Assembly (NCBI GenBank): GCA_964507305.1
Contig: CAZDPQ010000071.1
Span: 1-12,317, forward strand
Direction of reading: 5' to 3'
DNA length: 12,317 bases
DNA from: JAQVYV01 sp964507305
Lineage (GTDB): Bacteria; Bacillota; Clostridia; Saccharofermentanales; UBA5734
Below, piece by piece: positions 1 through 6,980 of the stretch. The first letter of the stretch is position 1. The number at the start of each line of letters is the position of its first letter. The position numbers and the translations under genes were made by a program. The notes beneath the pieces are model-generated. The model saw only the letters and a list, made by a program, of their open reading frames with translations, searched no databases and had not been told where the DNA came from.

Positions 1-34
1 TTTATTGCTGTCCAGGTAATATCAACAGTCGTGA

Positions 35-43
35 TGGTATACA
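35..43 (+). promoter_or_regulatory. Possible extended -10 promoter element for the aldo/keto reductase gene
   Basis: TGG followed by TATACA (hexamer 38-43) matches an extended -10 (TGnTATAAT-like). No good -35 sits 17 bases upstream, which extended -10 promoters tolerate. Transcription would start near position 50. That leaves a ~50-base leader before the ATG at 100 and argues against the upstream GTG at 31 as the start. The call rests on one short motif, so it is tentative. Confidence 0.4.
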
Positions 44-64
44 ATCAGCCTGTAGGAACCATGA

Positions 65-80
65 TCCCATGCCGATGGGA
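65..80 (+). repeat. Short inverted repeat in the aldo/keto reductase leader
   Basis: TCCCAT (65-70) and ATGGGA (75-80) form a perfect 6-bp stem with a GCCG loop, ending just before the AAGGAG ribosome site at 84-89. It could be a weak translational or stability hairpin. It is short enough to arise by chance, and it has no U-tract, so it is not a terminator. Confidence 0.35.
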
Positions 81-99
81 AGGAAGGAGCGAACGGAAG

Positions 100-1020
100 A
101 TGAAAACGATCAGACTGGGCGTCACAGACCTGCAGGTGCCTTCGATCGCGGTCGGCTGCATGCGCATCCACAGGATCAGCAGAAGCGAAGCCGAGCAGTT
201 CATCGGGATCGCGCTGGAGCACGGCGCCTGCTTTTTCGACCATGCAGACATCTACGGCGGCGGCACCTGCGAGGAGATCTTCGCGGAGGCGATCCACATG
301 AACGACGACATCCGGGAGAAGATCATCCTGCAGTCCAAATGCGGGATCATCCCCGGCAAGTCGTATGATTTTTCCAAAAAGCACATTCTGGAAGCGGTGG
401 AGGGAAGCCTGCGCAGGCTGAGGACGGACTACCTTGACGTGCTGCTCCTGCACCGGCCCGACGCTCTTGTCGAACCGGAGGAAGTCGCGGAGGCGTTCAA
501 CATCCTGGAGGACAGCGGCAAAGTCCGGCATTTCGGGGTCTCCAACCACAACCCGATGCAGATCCGCCTCCTGCAGAAATACCTGCGCCGGCCGATCGCG
601 GCCAATCAGCTGCAGATGAGCATCACCAACGCGACGATGGTCTCGTCCGGCATCAATGTCAACATGCTCACCGACGCCGCCGTGAGCCGGGACGGGCATG
701 TGCTGGATTTCTGCCGGCTCAGCGGCATCACGGTCCAGCCCTGGTCTCCGTTCCAGTATGGTTTCTTCAAAGGGGTTTTTCTCGGCAGCGATGAGTTTCC
801 CGCGCTCAACCGCAAGATCGACGAGATCGCGGAGCGGTACGGTGTCACGAACACCACGATCGCGATGGCCTGGCTCCTGCGGCATCCGGCAGTGATGCAG
901 CCGGTCACGGGCACGATGAAGCCTTTCCGGCTTCTGGACTGCATTCGGGCGACGGAGATCCGCCTGACGCACGACGAATGGTACGAGATTTACCTTGCGG
1001 CCGGCAATACCCTTCCGTAA
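100..1020 (+). CDS. Aldo/keto reductase, YdhF-like
   Basis: A cytosolic NAD(P)H-dependent oxidoreductase of the aldo/keto reductase superfamily, 306 aa, close to the ~300 aa usual for the family. The catalytic tetrad is visible: Asp47 and Tyr52 in the FFDHADIYGG segment, Lys80 in QSKCG and His118 in LLHRPD. The barrel continues through KVRHFGVSN (141-149) and a C-terminal region with VTGTMKP, where the NADPH phosphate usually binds. From remembered sequences the closest match is E. coli YdhF (HADIYGG, SKCGI, HRPD). The ATG at 100 is chosen because AAGGAG (84-89) lies 10 bases upstream; the frame stays open to a GTG at 31, but that overlaps a probable promoter. The CDF transporter gene follows 53 bases later, probably on the same transcript. 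The physiological substrate cannot be inferred. Confidence 0.9.
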   Translation: MKTIRLGVTDLQVPSIAVGCMRIHRISRSEAEQFIGIALEHGACFFDHADIYGGGTCEEIFAEAIHMNDDIREKIILQSKCGIIPGKSYDFSKKHILEAVEGSLRRLRTDYLDVLLLHRPDALVEPEEVAEAFNILEDSGKVRHFGVSNHNPMQIRLLQKYLRRPIAANQLQMSITNATMVSSGINVNMLTDAAVSRDGHVLDFCRLSGITVQPWSPFQYGFFKGVFLGSDEFPALNRKIDEIAERYGVTNTTIAMAWLLRHPAVMQPVTGTMKPFRLLDCIRATEIRLTHDEWYEIYLAAGNTLP

Positions 1021-1073
1021 GCGGGACCTGCTTCCGGAGCAGCACCGGTTTCCGAAGCGGATCGGATGAAACG

Positions 1074-2270
1074 ATGGAAAGGATGACGGACATCATGGAG
1101 AACGGACAGAAACGCAGCGTGTCGAAGGCGAAGCCGAAGCCGGCGGAATATTCGGTGGGCAAGCAGCGGGAACTTTGGGGTAAACGCGCGGGTGCCATCG
1201 GGATGGGGGTCAATTTCACCCTGTTCCTTCTTAAAGTCATCTCGGGTACGCTCTCCGGCAGCATCGCCGTGATCGCCGACGCGGTCAACAACCTGTCCGA
1301 TTCTGCCAATTCGACGATCACATACCTGGGCTTCAGACTTTCCGGTAAGCCTGCCGACAAGGAGCATCCGTTCGGCCATGCCCGCATGGAATATATCTCC
1401 GGCTTCCTCGTGTCCGTCATCATCGTATTTCTGGGCCTTCAGCTCGGCAAGACCTCGATCGAAAAAATCATCCGCCCGCAGGACCCGGACCCGAACCTCT
1501 TCATGATCCTCGTGCTGGCGGGGTCCATCGCGGTCAAGCTCGGGCTCTGGGTCTTCTACGCCCGGACCGGCAAGAAGATCCTCTCGGTCGCGCTCTTCGC
1601 GGCAGCCGCCGACAGCCGGAACGACGTGATCACCACGTCGGCGATCCTCCTGTCGATCGCCGTGCATGTCATGACGGGAGGCCGCGTCAATCCCGACGGC
1701 CTGATGGGGCTAGTCGTTTCTGTCATGATCCTGTATTTCGGCATCCGGCTCGTGTCCGACACCATGAGCACGCTGATCGGCGCGGCCCCTCCGCCGGAGC
1801 TGGTCGACAAGCTGTCGAAAAAGATCCTGACCTACCAGGGCGTGACCGGGCTCCACGACCTGGAGATCCACTCCTACGGCTACGGCGCGCATTTCGCGTC
1901 GGTGCACTGCGAGGTCCCGGCCGGCCGCAACATGATGGAAAGCCACGACCTTGCCGACAACATCGAACGGGAAGTCCGGCGGGAGATGAACATCCATCTG
2001 GTCATCCACCTCGATCCCATCGAGAACAGCGACCCAAGGACGAATGAGGCAAGGGAAAAAGTCGAAGGGATCCTGCAGTCGATCTCGCCGCTGCTCTCCA
2101 TGCATGATTTCAGGGCGGTGTGGAGCCTGTCGCACACCAACTTCATATTCGACGTCGCGGTGCCATTTGATTTCGCGCTGACGGACGAAGAACTGAGCAC
2201 CCGGATCCGGGATGCTGTGTCGGAGCTCGATCCGACGTATTTTGCCGTCCTGACTTTCGACAAGCGCTGA
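1074..2270 (+). CDS. Cation diffusion facilitator (CDF) transporter, probable Mn2+ type
   Basis: A membrane antiporter that exports divalent metal in exchange for protons, 398 aa. After a basic N-terminus (to ~38) come about six hydrophobic segments (~40-60, 62-90, 108-125, 142-162, 185-200, 208-226), then a long cytoplasmic C-terminal part. The transport-site motifs are N72xxxD76 (VNNLSD, TM2) and D180xxxD184 (DSRND, TM5). Zn-type CDFs usually carry H/DxxxD in TM2 and HxxxD in TM5; the N-D/D-D pattern is that of Mn exporters such as S. pneumoniae MntE. The cytoplasmic domain (~245-320) has the usual GVTGLHDLEIHSYG start and a further ~75-residue extension. The start is uncertain: ATGs at 1074, 1083 and 1095 are in frame, none has a strong ribosome site, and 1095 has GGAAAGG 12 bases upstream. 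Manganese specificity is inferred from motif alone. Confidence 0.88.
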   Translation: MERMTDIMENGQKRSVSKAKPKPAEYSVGKQRELWGKRAGAIGMGVNFTLFLLKVISGTLSGSIAVIADAVNNLSDSANSTITYLGFRLSGKPADKEHPFGHARMEYISGFLVSVIIVFLGLQLGKTSIEKIIRPQDPDPNLFMILVLAGSIAVKLGLWVFYARTGKKILSVALFAAAADSRNDVITTSAILLSIAVHVMTGGRVNPDGLMGLVVSVMILYFGIRLVSDTMSTLIGAAPPPELVDKLSKKILTYQGVTGLHDLEIHSYGYGAHFASVHCEVPAGRNMMESHDLADNIEREVRREMNIHLVIHLDPIENSDPRTNEAREKVEGILQSISPLLSMHDFRAVWSLSHTNFIFDVAVPFDFALTDEELSTRIRDAVSELDPTYFAVLTFDKR

Positions 2271-2286
2271 AAGCGATTCCGATCCG

Positions 2287-3441
2287 TCAGTATTCGTCGA
2301 CGATAAAGCAGTTTTCCGGTCCAAGGGCTTCGCCGACGGAGCAAAAAAGCGCGGGATCGAAGCCGGGGCCGTGCTCCGGAGCCCATTCGGCGGCAGAGTG
2401 GTATCCGCACAGGAACTGGACAAAACGGCCGATGTCTGTGCGTACGGACGCGGGTCCGGCCGATGCGCGGCCGCACAGGTCGAGCGCCCCGCAGTTCCCT
2501 TCGGTCAGAGGGTCTTCCGTCTTGACGATGAACCGGCTCAGGATATCCCTTTCCAGAAAGCGGTCCAGCCGGAGGGATGCGATGAACTCCGGCAGGCCGG
2601 TGACGCCGAGCGCGTTCTGGGGGACCAGGCTGCCCAGGGGATGGGCGCCGGAAGGCGGGAGCCGTGCAGAGAGGGCTTTGTCTCCGCGACCGGACGTCAG
2701 CAGCCCGAGCAGCCTGCCCTTCGCGGCATCGTCGGCGGCCATGAATTCCTCGACGATCCATTCTTCAGGCATATCGAAATAAAAACAATAGGCAGCCGTC
2801 CGGTCTCCGTCGCGGATGCGCAGGAATTTCGCCCCGGACGACGCGTAGTCCGCGATCTTGAGCCGGAAATCCGCACGGGTCCGCCGGACGATCCCCGAAT
2901 AGGCGGGCGCGCTCTCCGAATACAGGCGGAACGCGCCTTCCTCCTCATCCTCCGGCAAGCCGGCTGCGCCGAAAACGGCAGATCCTCCGGGATCCGGCGC
3001 GGACGCGGCGGGCATGTCCCCGGCGGGGATCTTGTACATATCGGCCCGCGTCGCCGCGAGGTGGCCAAGCGAACGGTAGATGGCAAAATCCACCGGGTGA
3101 TAGGTGATGGCCGTGATCCCCCGGCTGCGCATCTCCGGAAGGAAAAAGTCGAACATACGGCGCATCAGGCCGCGTCCCCTGAACTCCGGCAGAGTGGCGA
3201 CCCCGGCGACGATCGCCGAACGGACCGGCACCCCGCGGATCAGGAGACGGACCGGCATGGCGTGCATGGCGCTCACGATCCTCCCCCCGGATGTGACACA
3301 GACGCAGTGATCCGGAAAGTAGCGGCGGCTGAAGAAAAAGTCGACGAATCCGGGCGTGTCGTCGAAACAGGCATTCCACAGTACGATCAGCTTCGACCGG
3401 TCTGCATCGCTCCCCGCGCGGGCGAAACGCACGTCAAACAT
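2287..3441 (-). CDS. GNAT-family N-acetyltransferase, Eis-like
   Basis: A cytosolic acetyl-CoA-dependent N-acetyltransferase, 384 aa, the length of the Eis/two-GNAT-domain class with a C-terminal sterol-carrier-like domain. The acetyl-CoA loop is seen at VATLPEFRGRGLMRRM (81-96; R88-G-R-G91 core), followed by ITYHPVDFAIYRSLGH (112-127), where GNATs carry their (F)YRxLGF-type strand end. The middle region (~165-290) fits a second degenerate GNAT fold and the C-terminus (~295-384) the SCP2-like domain. The start at 3441 is preferred because GGAG (3450-3447) lies 5 bases upstream; an in-frame ATG at 3465 has a poorer site. The gene converges on the CDF gene with a 16-base gap and no evident terminator hairpin between them. 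Members acetylate amines, sometimes aminoglycosides or lysines; the substrate here is unknown. The frame stays open far upstream on the antisense of the DeoR gene, which I regard as non-coding. Confidence 0.85.
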   Translation of the reverse strand: MFDVRFARAGSDADRSKLIVLWNACFDDTPGFVDFFFSRRYFPDHCVCVTSGGRIVSAMHAMPVRLLIRGVPVRSAIVAGVATLPEFRGRGLMRRMFDFFLPEMRSRGITAITYHPVDFAIYRSLGHLAATRADMYKIPAGDMPAASAPDPGGSAVFGAAGLPEDEEEGAFRLYSESAPAYSGIVRRTRADFRLKIADYASSGAKFLRIRDGDRTAAYCFYFDMPEEWIVEEFMAADDAAKGRLLGLLTSGRGDKALSARLPPSGAHPLGSLVPQNALGVTGLPEFIASLRLDRFLERDILSRFIVKTEDPLTEGNCGALDLCGRASAGPASVRTDIGRFVQFLCGYHSAAEWAPEHGPGFDPALFCSVGEALGPENCFIVDEY

Positions 3442-3504
3442 ATCTTCTCCGACCTGAAATATCATCCCGAAACCCCCGGAAAGCGTATCTCTCAATTTGA
3501 TAGG

Positions 3505-3513
3505 ATTATACCA
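3505..3513 (-). promoter_or_regulatory. Extended -10 promoter of the acetyltransferase gene
   Basis: Read on the minus strand this is TGG then TATAAT (hexamer 3510-3505), a perfect consensus -10 with an extended TG. The -35 position is poor, as tolerated by extended -10 promoters. Transcription would start near 3498, leaving a leader of about 57 bases to the ATG at 3441. It lies back to back with the promoter of the DeoR-type gene. Confidence 0.65.
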
Positions 3514-3546
3514 TTTCCGCGGCCGTTCCGACTTTCCGTTTTTGTG

Positions 3547-3575
3547 TTGCACTCCGGTCCGCGCTGTGGTATGAT
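3547..3575 (+). promoter_or_regulatory. Sigma-70 type promoter of the deoR-type gene and probably the operon
   Basis: TTGCAC (3547-3552), a 17-base spacer and TATGAT (3570-3575), with TG at 3567-3568 making an extended -10. This is the best-matched promoter in the window. Transcription should begin near 3582, at the edge of the first palindromic operator (3584-3600), so a bound repressor would block initiation or early elongation. No other convincing promoter was seen between 4411 and 10220, so this one may drive the downstream dehydrogenase genes too. Confidence 0.75.
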
Positions 3576-3583
3576 GAAGACAA

Positions 3584-3642
3584 ATGTTATAAATGAACAT
3601 AGATTTGTTAGAAATGAACATCAGCATGTTATGTTGCAGAGA
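3584..3642 (+). promoter_or_regulatory. Tandem DeoR-type operators at 21-bp spacing
   Basis: Site 1 (3584-3600) is the palindrome ATGTT-N7-AACAT. Site 2 (3605-3621) is TTGTT-N7-AACAT. Site 3 (from 3626) has only the left half, ATGTTAT. The TGTTA boxes begin at 3585, 3606 and 3627, exactly 21 bases apart (two helical turns), so repressor would bind on one DNA face. Sites 1 and 2 share TGTTA-AAATGAACAT apart from one base. The half-site TGTTAGAA resembles the left half of the E. coli DeoR operator (TGTTAGAATTCTAACA). All sites lie between the predicted transcription start and the deoR-type start codon, suggesting autorepression. The repeats are directly visible; the binding protein is inferred from position. 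Confidence 0.72.
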
Positions 3643-3651
3643 GGAGATCTT

Positions 3652-4410
3652 ATGTCGACGAACCGGCGGGAAGTGATCAATCTCTACATCCAGTCCAAAG
3701 GCGAGGTTCGCTTCAGCGAATTGGAAAATCTGCTGCCCGATGTTTCCGGCATGACGATCCGGCGGGACCTGGAGAACCTCGAACAGCGCGGGGAGATCGT
3801 CCGGACCCGCGGAGGGGCCAAGTCGATCGCACACCTTTCGATGCTCAAGGAGGCCGCGTACACCCAGCGCATGGGGGAAAATACGGAAGCCAAAATCGCG
3901 ATCGCCGAAAAGGCGTCCCGGTTCGTCGTGCCGGGCAGATCCCTGTACATCGATTCCGGCACGACCAGCATGTATTTTGTCCAGAAGCTCACGGACGCCA
4001 ACCTCTTTGTCCTGACATCGTCGCCCAACATCGCAATGGAGCTTATCAAGCTCCCGAATGTCAAGGTCAGCCTCACCGGCGGCCGGCTCAACAGGGACAC
4101 CATGTCGCTGTCGGGATACAATGCCGCCGAATACGTCAAGGAACTCAACATCGATATCGCCTTCATGGCGGCCAGTGCGTTTTCGCTCAACAGCGGCTTT
4201 ACCTGCGGCGACTATTTCGAATCGGAGATCAAAAAACTGGTGATCAAGAAAGCCCATACGGTGATCATGATGATGGATATGTCCAAGGCGGAATGCGGCA
4301 TGCCCTATACGTTCGCGAAGCTTTCGGACATCGACATCCTCGTGACGGACCAGCCGCTCGGCGAGGCTTACGCCAAAGCTGCCAGGCAGGCGAAGGCCAC
4401 GGTGATCTGA
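3652..4410 (+). CDS. DeoR/GlpR-family transcriptional regulator
   Basis: A sugar-phosphate-responsive repressor, 252 aa, the normal family length. The N-terminal winged helix-turn-helix (~4-57) carries the signature SGMTIRRDLENLEQRGEIVR (32-51) followed by TRGGA. The DeoRC effector domain (~78-235), related to ribose-5-phosphate isomerase, shows DSGTT (101-105), a phosphate-binding loop in this family, then GGRLN (143-147), SGFTCGD (181-187) and DMSK (209-212). The ATG at 3652 is chosen for GAGGAG (3641-3646) 5 bases upstream; a second in-frame ATG at 3631 lies inside the operator array. Its stop is 41 bases before the SorE-like gene, so it is probably the first gene of that operon and its regulator. 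The effector is likely a phosphorylated sugar or polyol, not identifiable from sequence. Confidence 0.93.
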   Translation: MSTNRREVINLYIQSKGEVRFSELENLLPDVSGMTIRRDLENLEQRGEIVRTRGGAKSIAHLSMLKEAAYTQRMGENTEAKIAIAEKASRFVVPGRSLYIDSGTTSMYFVQKLTDANLFVLTSSPNIAMELIKLPNVKVSLTGGRLNRDTMSLSGYNAAEYVKELNIDIAFMAASAFSLNSGFTCGDYFESEIKKLVIKKAHTVIMMMDMSKAECGMPYTFAKLSDIDILVTDQPLGEAYAKAARQAKATVI

Positions 4411-4451
4411 GCGGCCCTGCGAAACGGTGATAAACACAGGAGGAAACGAAA

Positions 4452-5720
4452 ATGAAAACAAAAGCGGTGAGACTTTACGGCAAAAGGGATCTCAGGCTCG
4501 AGGAATTCGAGCTTCCGGCAATCAAGGATGACGAGATCCTGGCGAAGATCATTTCGGACAGCATCTGCATGTCCTCTTACAAGGCAGCGGAACAGGGTCC
4601 GGACCACAAGCGGGTCCCGAAGGATGTCGCGGAAAACCCCATTATCATCGGGCATGAATTCTGCGGCGAGCTCGTGGAGGTCGGCGCGAAATGGGCAGAC
4701 CGGTTCAAGGCGGGGGACCGCTTCTCCATCCAGCCGGCCCTCAACGATCCGAACGACATTTATTCGGCACCCGGGTATTCCTACCGGTATATCGGCGGAG
4801 CCGCCACTTACATCATTATCCCGGCCAAAGTCATGGAATTCGGATGCCTTCTCCGCTATACGGGCGACGCATTTTACTTCGGATCTCTTTCGGAACCGGT
4901 GTCCTGCATCGTGGGCGGTTTCCATGTCAATTACCATACGACGCCGGGCAGCTACGACCACAGGATGGGCATCGTGAAGGGCGGCAATATGGCGCTCCTG
5001 GCAGGAGTAGGCCCGATGGGACTCGGCGCGATCGATTACGCGATCCACAATGAACGGAAGCCCGGCCTCCTCGTCGTCACCGACATCGACGAAGCCAGGC
5101 TGGCGCGGGCGGCATCGGTCTATACGGTCGAAGAAGCCCTGCGAAACGGCGTGAAGCTGGTCTATGTCAATACTGCGGGCATCGAAGACGTGCCGGCGCA
5201 TCTTCGTTCCCTGACGGAAGACGGCAGAGGGTACGACGATGTCTATGTCTATGCGCCGGTCAAGCCGGTCGTCGAGCAGGGCGACCGCATCCTGGCCCAG
5301 GACGGCTGCCTGAATTTCTTCGCCGGCCCGACCAACAGCGCCTTTTCGGCGGAATTCAATTTCTACAATGTCCATTACATGGCGACCCATGTGACCGGCA
5401 ATAGCGGGGGCAACACGGCCGACATGATCGAATCCCTCGAGTTGATGTCTTCGGGGATCATCAACCCCTCGTCCATGATCACGCATGTCGGCGGACTCGA
5501 CGCGGACGCCGAGGCGACGCTCAACCTTCCGAAGATCCCCGGCGGCAAGAAGCTGATCTACACCCAGATCTCCATGCCGCTGACGGCGATCGCCGACTTC
5601 AGGTCCAAGGCGGACGGCGATCCGGTTTTCGCGAAGCTCGCGGACATTACGGAAGCCAACAACGGCCTGTGGTGCGGGGAAGCGGAGAAATACCTGCTCG
5701 CGCACGCGAAGGCGATCTGA
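4452..5720 (+). CDS. sorE: L-sorbose-1-phosphate reductase-like zinc-type (MDR) dehydrogenase
   Basis: A medium-chain dehydrogenase/reductase, 422 aa. SorE proteins (~410 aa) reduce L-sorbose 1-phosphate to D-glucitol 6-phosphate in enteric sorbose operons. From remembered sequences the match to SorE runs along the chain: LRLYGKxDLRLE, SDSICMSSYKAA, GADHKxVP, PIIIGHEFCGE, the GPMGLxAIDYA loop, DGCLNFFAGP, VHYxxTHxxGxSGGNTxDM and a GGGKKLxYT-like end. Probable catalytic zinc ligands are Cys39 and His68-Glu69, with Glu148 in SEPV. The four-cysteine structural-zinc loop of classical alcohol dehydrogenases is absent. The nucleotide site is GVGPMG (185-190), and Asp211 at the end of the next strand favours NAD(H). 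AGGAGG (4438-4443) sets the start. The next gene follows 13 bases later. Family is firm; exact substrate is not, since no sorbose PTS genes are in view. Confidence 0.82.
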   Translation: MKTKAVRLYGKRDLRLEEFELPAIKDDEILAKIISDSICMSSYKAAEQGPDHKRVPKDVAENPIIIGHEFCGELVEVGAKWADRFKAGDRFSIQPALNDPNDIYSAPGYSYRYIGGAATYIIIPAKVMEFGCLLRYTGDAFYFGSLSEPVSCIVGGFHVNYHTTPGSYDHRMGIVKGGNMALLAGVGPMGLGAIDYAIHNERKPGLLVVTDIDEARLARAASVYTVEEALRNGVKLVYVNTAGIEDVPAHLRSLTEDGRGYDDVYVYAPVKPVVEQGDRILAQDGCLNFFAGPTNSAFSAEFNFYNVHYMATHVTGNSGGNTADMIESLELMSSGIINPSSMITHVGGLDADAEATLNLPKIPGGKKLIYTQISMPLTAIADFRSKADGDPVFAKLADITEANNGLWCGEAEKYLLAHAKAI

Positions 5721-5733
5721 AGGGAGGCGCTTC

Positions 5734-6948
5734 ATGGACCACTATATCAAGGAAGCCCGCGCCGACCGCACGACCGCAGCGGCGATCGCTCCGGCGGTCC
5801 GCGCGCTTGCCGGCGCCGGCGGGATGTATCCCGTCGCAGCCTGTTCGCGGCTGACGGCCGGCTTCGGCCGGCTGCAGGCGGAGAAAGCCTTTGAGGCTGC
5901 CGGGATCCGGGGCGCATATGTCCCGTTCGATCCGGATATGAATATTCTCTATGATTCGCTGAAGAAAGCATTCGCGGAAAATCCCGAACTGCAGGCCGTG
6001 CATGTCGCGGAGATCGGCACCTTCGCGGCGGGTCCGTCGAAGACGGAAGCGGACCGGGCGCTCGCCTGCATTGCGGACGGGCAGCGGTACGCGGCGCCGG
6101 CGGCGGGAGTCCCTGCGCCAGCGGGACGCCTCGCGGGCAGGATCTCGATCGTGACCGGGAGCGCACAGGGCTTCGGCGAAGGGATCGCGGAGGAAATGGT
6201 CCGCGAGGGAAGCCTGACGGTCATCGCCGACCTGAACATCGAGCTTGCGGAAAAGGTGGCCGCGCGCCTCAACGGGCAGTACGGCGATTGGGCCGCGTTT
6301 GCGGTCAAGGTGGATGTCGGGAACGAGGATTCGGTCCGTGAAATGATCGAGACGACGGTCCTCGAATTCGGCGGTCTCGACATTTTCGTCAGCAATGCCG
6401 GCGTGCTCAAGGCGGGAAGCCTCGAGGACATGGCGCTTTCATCGTTCGAGTTCGTCACGAAGATCAATTACACCGCATATTTTCTCGGTGTGAAATATGC
6501 TTCGCGCCCGATGAAGATCCAGGCCGCGATCGACCCGGACCGCTGGTCTGACATCATCCAGATCAATTCCAAGTCCGGGCTCGAGGGATCGAACCGGAAT
6601 TTCGCCTACGCCGGCGGCAAGTTCGGGGGGATCGGGCTGACCGAAAGCTTCGCGCTTGAGCTGGTAGGCGACAAGATCAAGGTCAATTCCATCTGCCCGG
6701 GCAATTACTACGAGGGTCCTCTGTGGAGCGATCCCGAAAAGGGCCTGTTCGTGTCGTATCTCAAAGCGGGCAAGGTCCCCGGCGCGAAGACGGTCGCGGA
6801 TGTGAAGGAGTATTACCTGTCCAAATCGCCCATCCGGCGCGGATGTTTGCCTTCGGATGTCGCCCGCGCGATTTTCTATTGCGTGGAGCAGCAGTACGAG
6901 ACGGGTCAGGCGATCCCGGTCACGGGCGGGCAGAAGATGCTGAAATGA
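5734..6948 (+). CDS. SrlD/SorD-like short-chain dehydrogenase with N-terminal extension
   Basis: A 404-aa protein whose C-terminal ~270 residues are a classical SDR. Visible are TGSAQGFG (141-148) for NAD(P), Asp166 after the second strand favouring NAD, NAG (221-223), Asn245, and the catalytic Ser279, Tyr292 and Lys296 (YAGGK). The segment IIQINSKSG through YAGGKFGGIGLTESFALEL and the end GCLPSDVARAIFY...TGQAIPVTGGQ match sorbitol-6-phosphate 2-dehydrogenases (SrlD/SorD), which make fructose 6-phosphate. Those are ~260 aa; here ~130 extra residues precede the Rossmann fold. Residues ~72-115 (including EIGTFAAG, 93-100) resemble the C-terminal edge of the class II aldolase domain in aldolase-SDR fusions, so the extension may be a shortened relic. 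Residues 1-70 are unrecognised. AGGGAGG (5721-5727) sets the start. Placed after the SorE-like gene, it likely acts in the same sugar-alcohol route. Confidence 0.83.
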   Translation: MDHYIKEARADRTTAAAIAPAVRALAGAGGMYPVAACSRLTAGFGRLQAEKAFEAAGIRGAYVPFDPDMNILYDSLKKAFAENPELQAVHVAEIGTFAAGPSKTEADRALACIADGQRYAAPAAGVPAPAGRLAGRISIVTGSAQGFGEGIAEEMVREGSLTVIADLNIELAEKVAARLNGQYGDWAAFAVKVDVGNEDSVREMIETTVLEFGGLDIFVSNAGVLKAGSLEDMALSSFEFVTKINYTAYFLGVKYASRPMKIQAAIDPDRWSDIIQINSKSGLEGSNRNFAYAGGKFGGIGLTESFALELVGDKIKVNSICPGNYYEGPLWSDPEKGLFVSYLKAGKVPGAKTVADVKEYYLSKSPIRRGCLPSDVARAIFYCVEQQYETGQAIPVTGGQKMLK

Positions 6949-6980
6949 CTTATGAGTGAGACGAATCAGGAGGGTTCAGT

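Noticed and set aside
22..972. Minus-strand 316-aa open frame opposite the aldo/keto reductase
   Set aside because: Antisense shadow; the plus strand has the full catalytic tetrad.
2264..2286. Possible terminator between the CDF gene and the convergent acetyltransferase gene
   Set aside because: Only a 4-bp CGCT-GAA-AGCG stem (2265-2275) is present, with no T-run on either strand.
2371..3651. Plus-strand open frame leading into the DeoR gene (679 aa in total)
   Set aside because: It is the antisense of the acetyltransferase, rich in Arg/Gly/Pro shadow composition, and the regulator has normal length from 3652.
4411..4451. Possible internal promoter or catabolite-repression site before the SorE-like gene
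   Set aside because: TGCGAAACGGTGATA does not fit the cre spacing, and no -35/-10 pair is visible in 41 bases.
3466..4461. Minus-strand open frame extending the acetyltransferase upstream to give 724 aa
   Set aside because: The upstream part is the antisense of the DeoR gene and its leader, has no family resemblance, and a good ribosome site precedes the ATG at 3441.
4368..5735. Minus-strand 455-aa open frame opposite the SorE-like gene
   Set aside because: No ribosome site or recognisable domain; composition typical of antisense frames in GC-rich genes.
6949..6980. Tiny reading frame ATGACTTATGAGTGA overlapping the SDR stop
   Set aside because: Only four codons; there is no reason to call it a gene.
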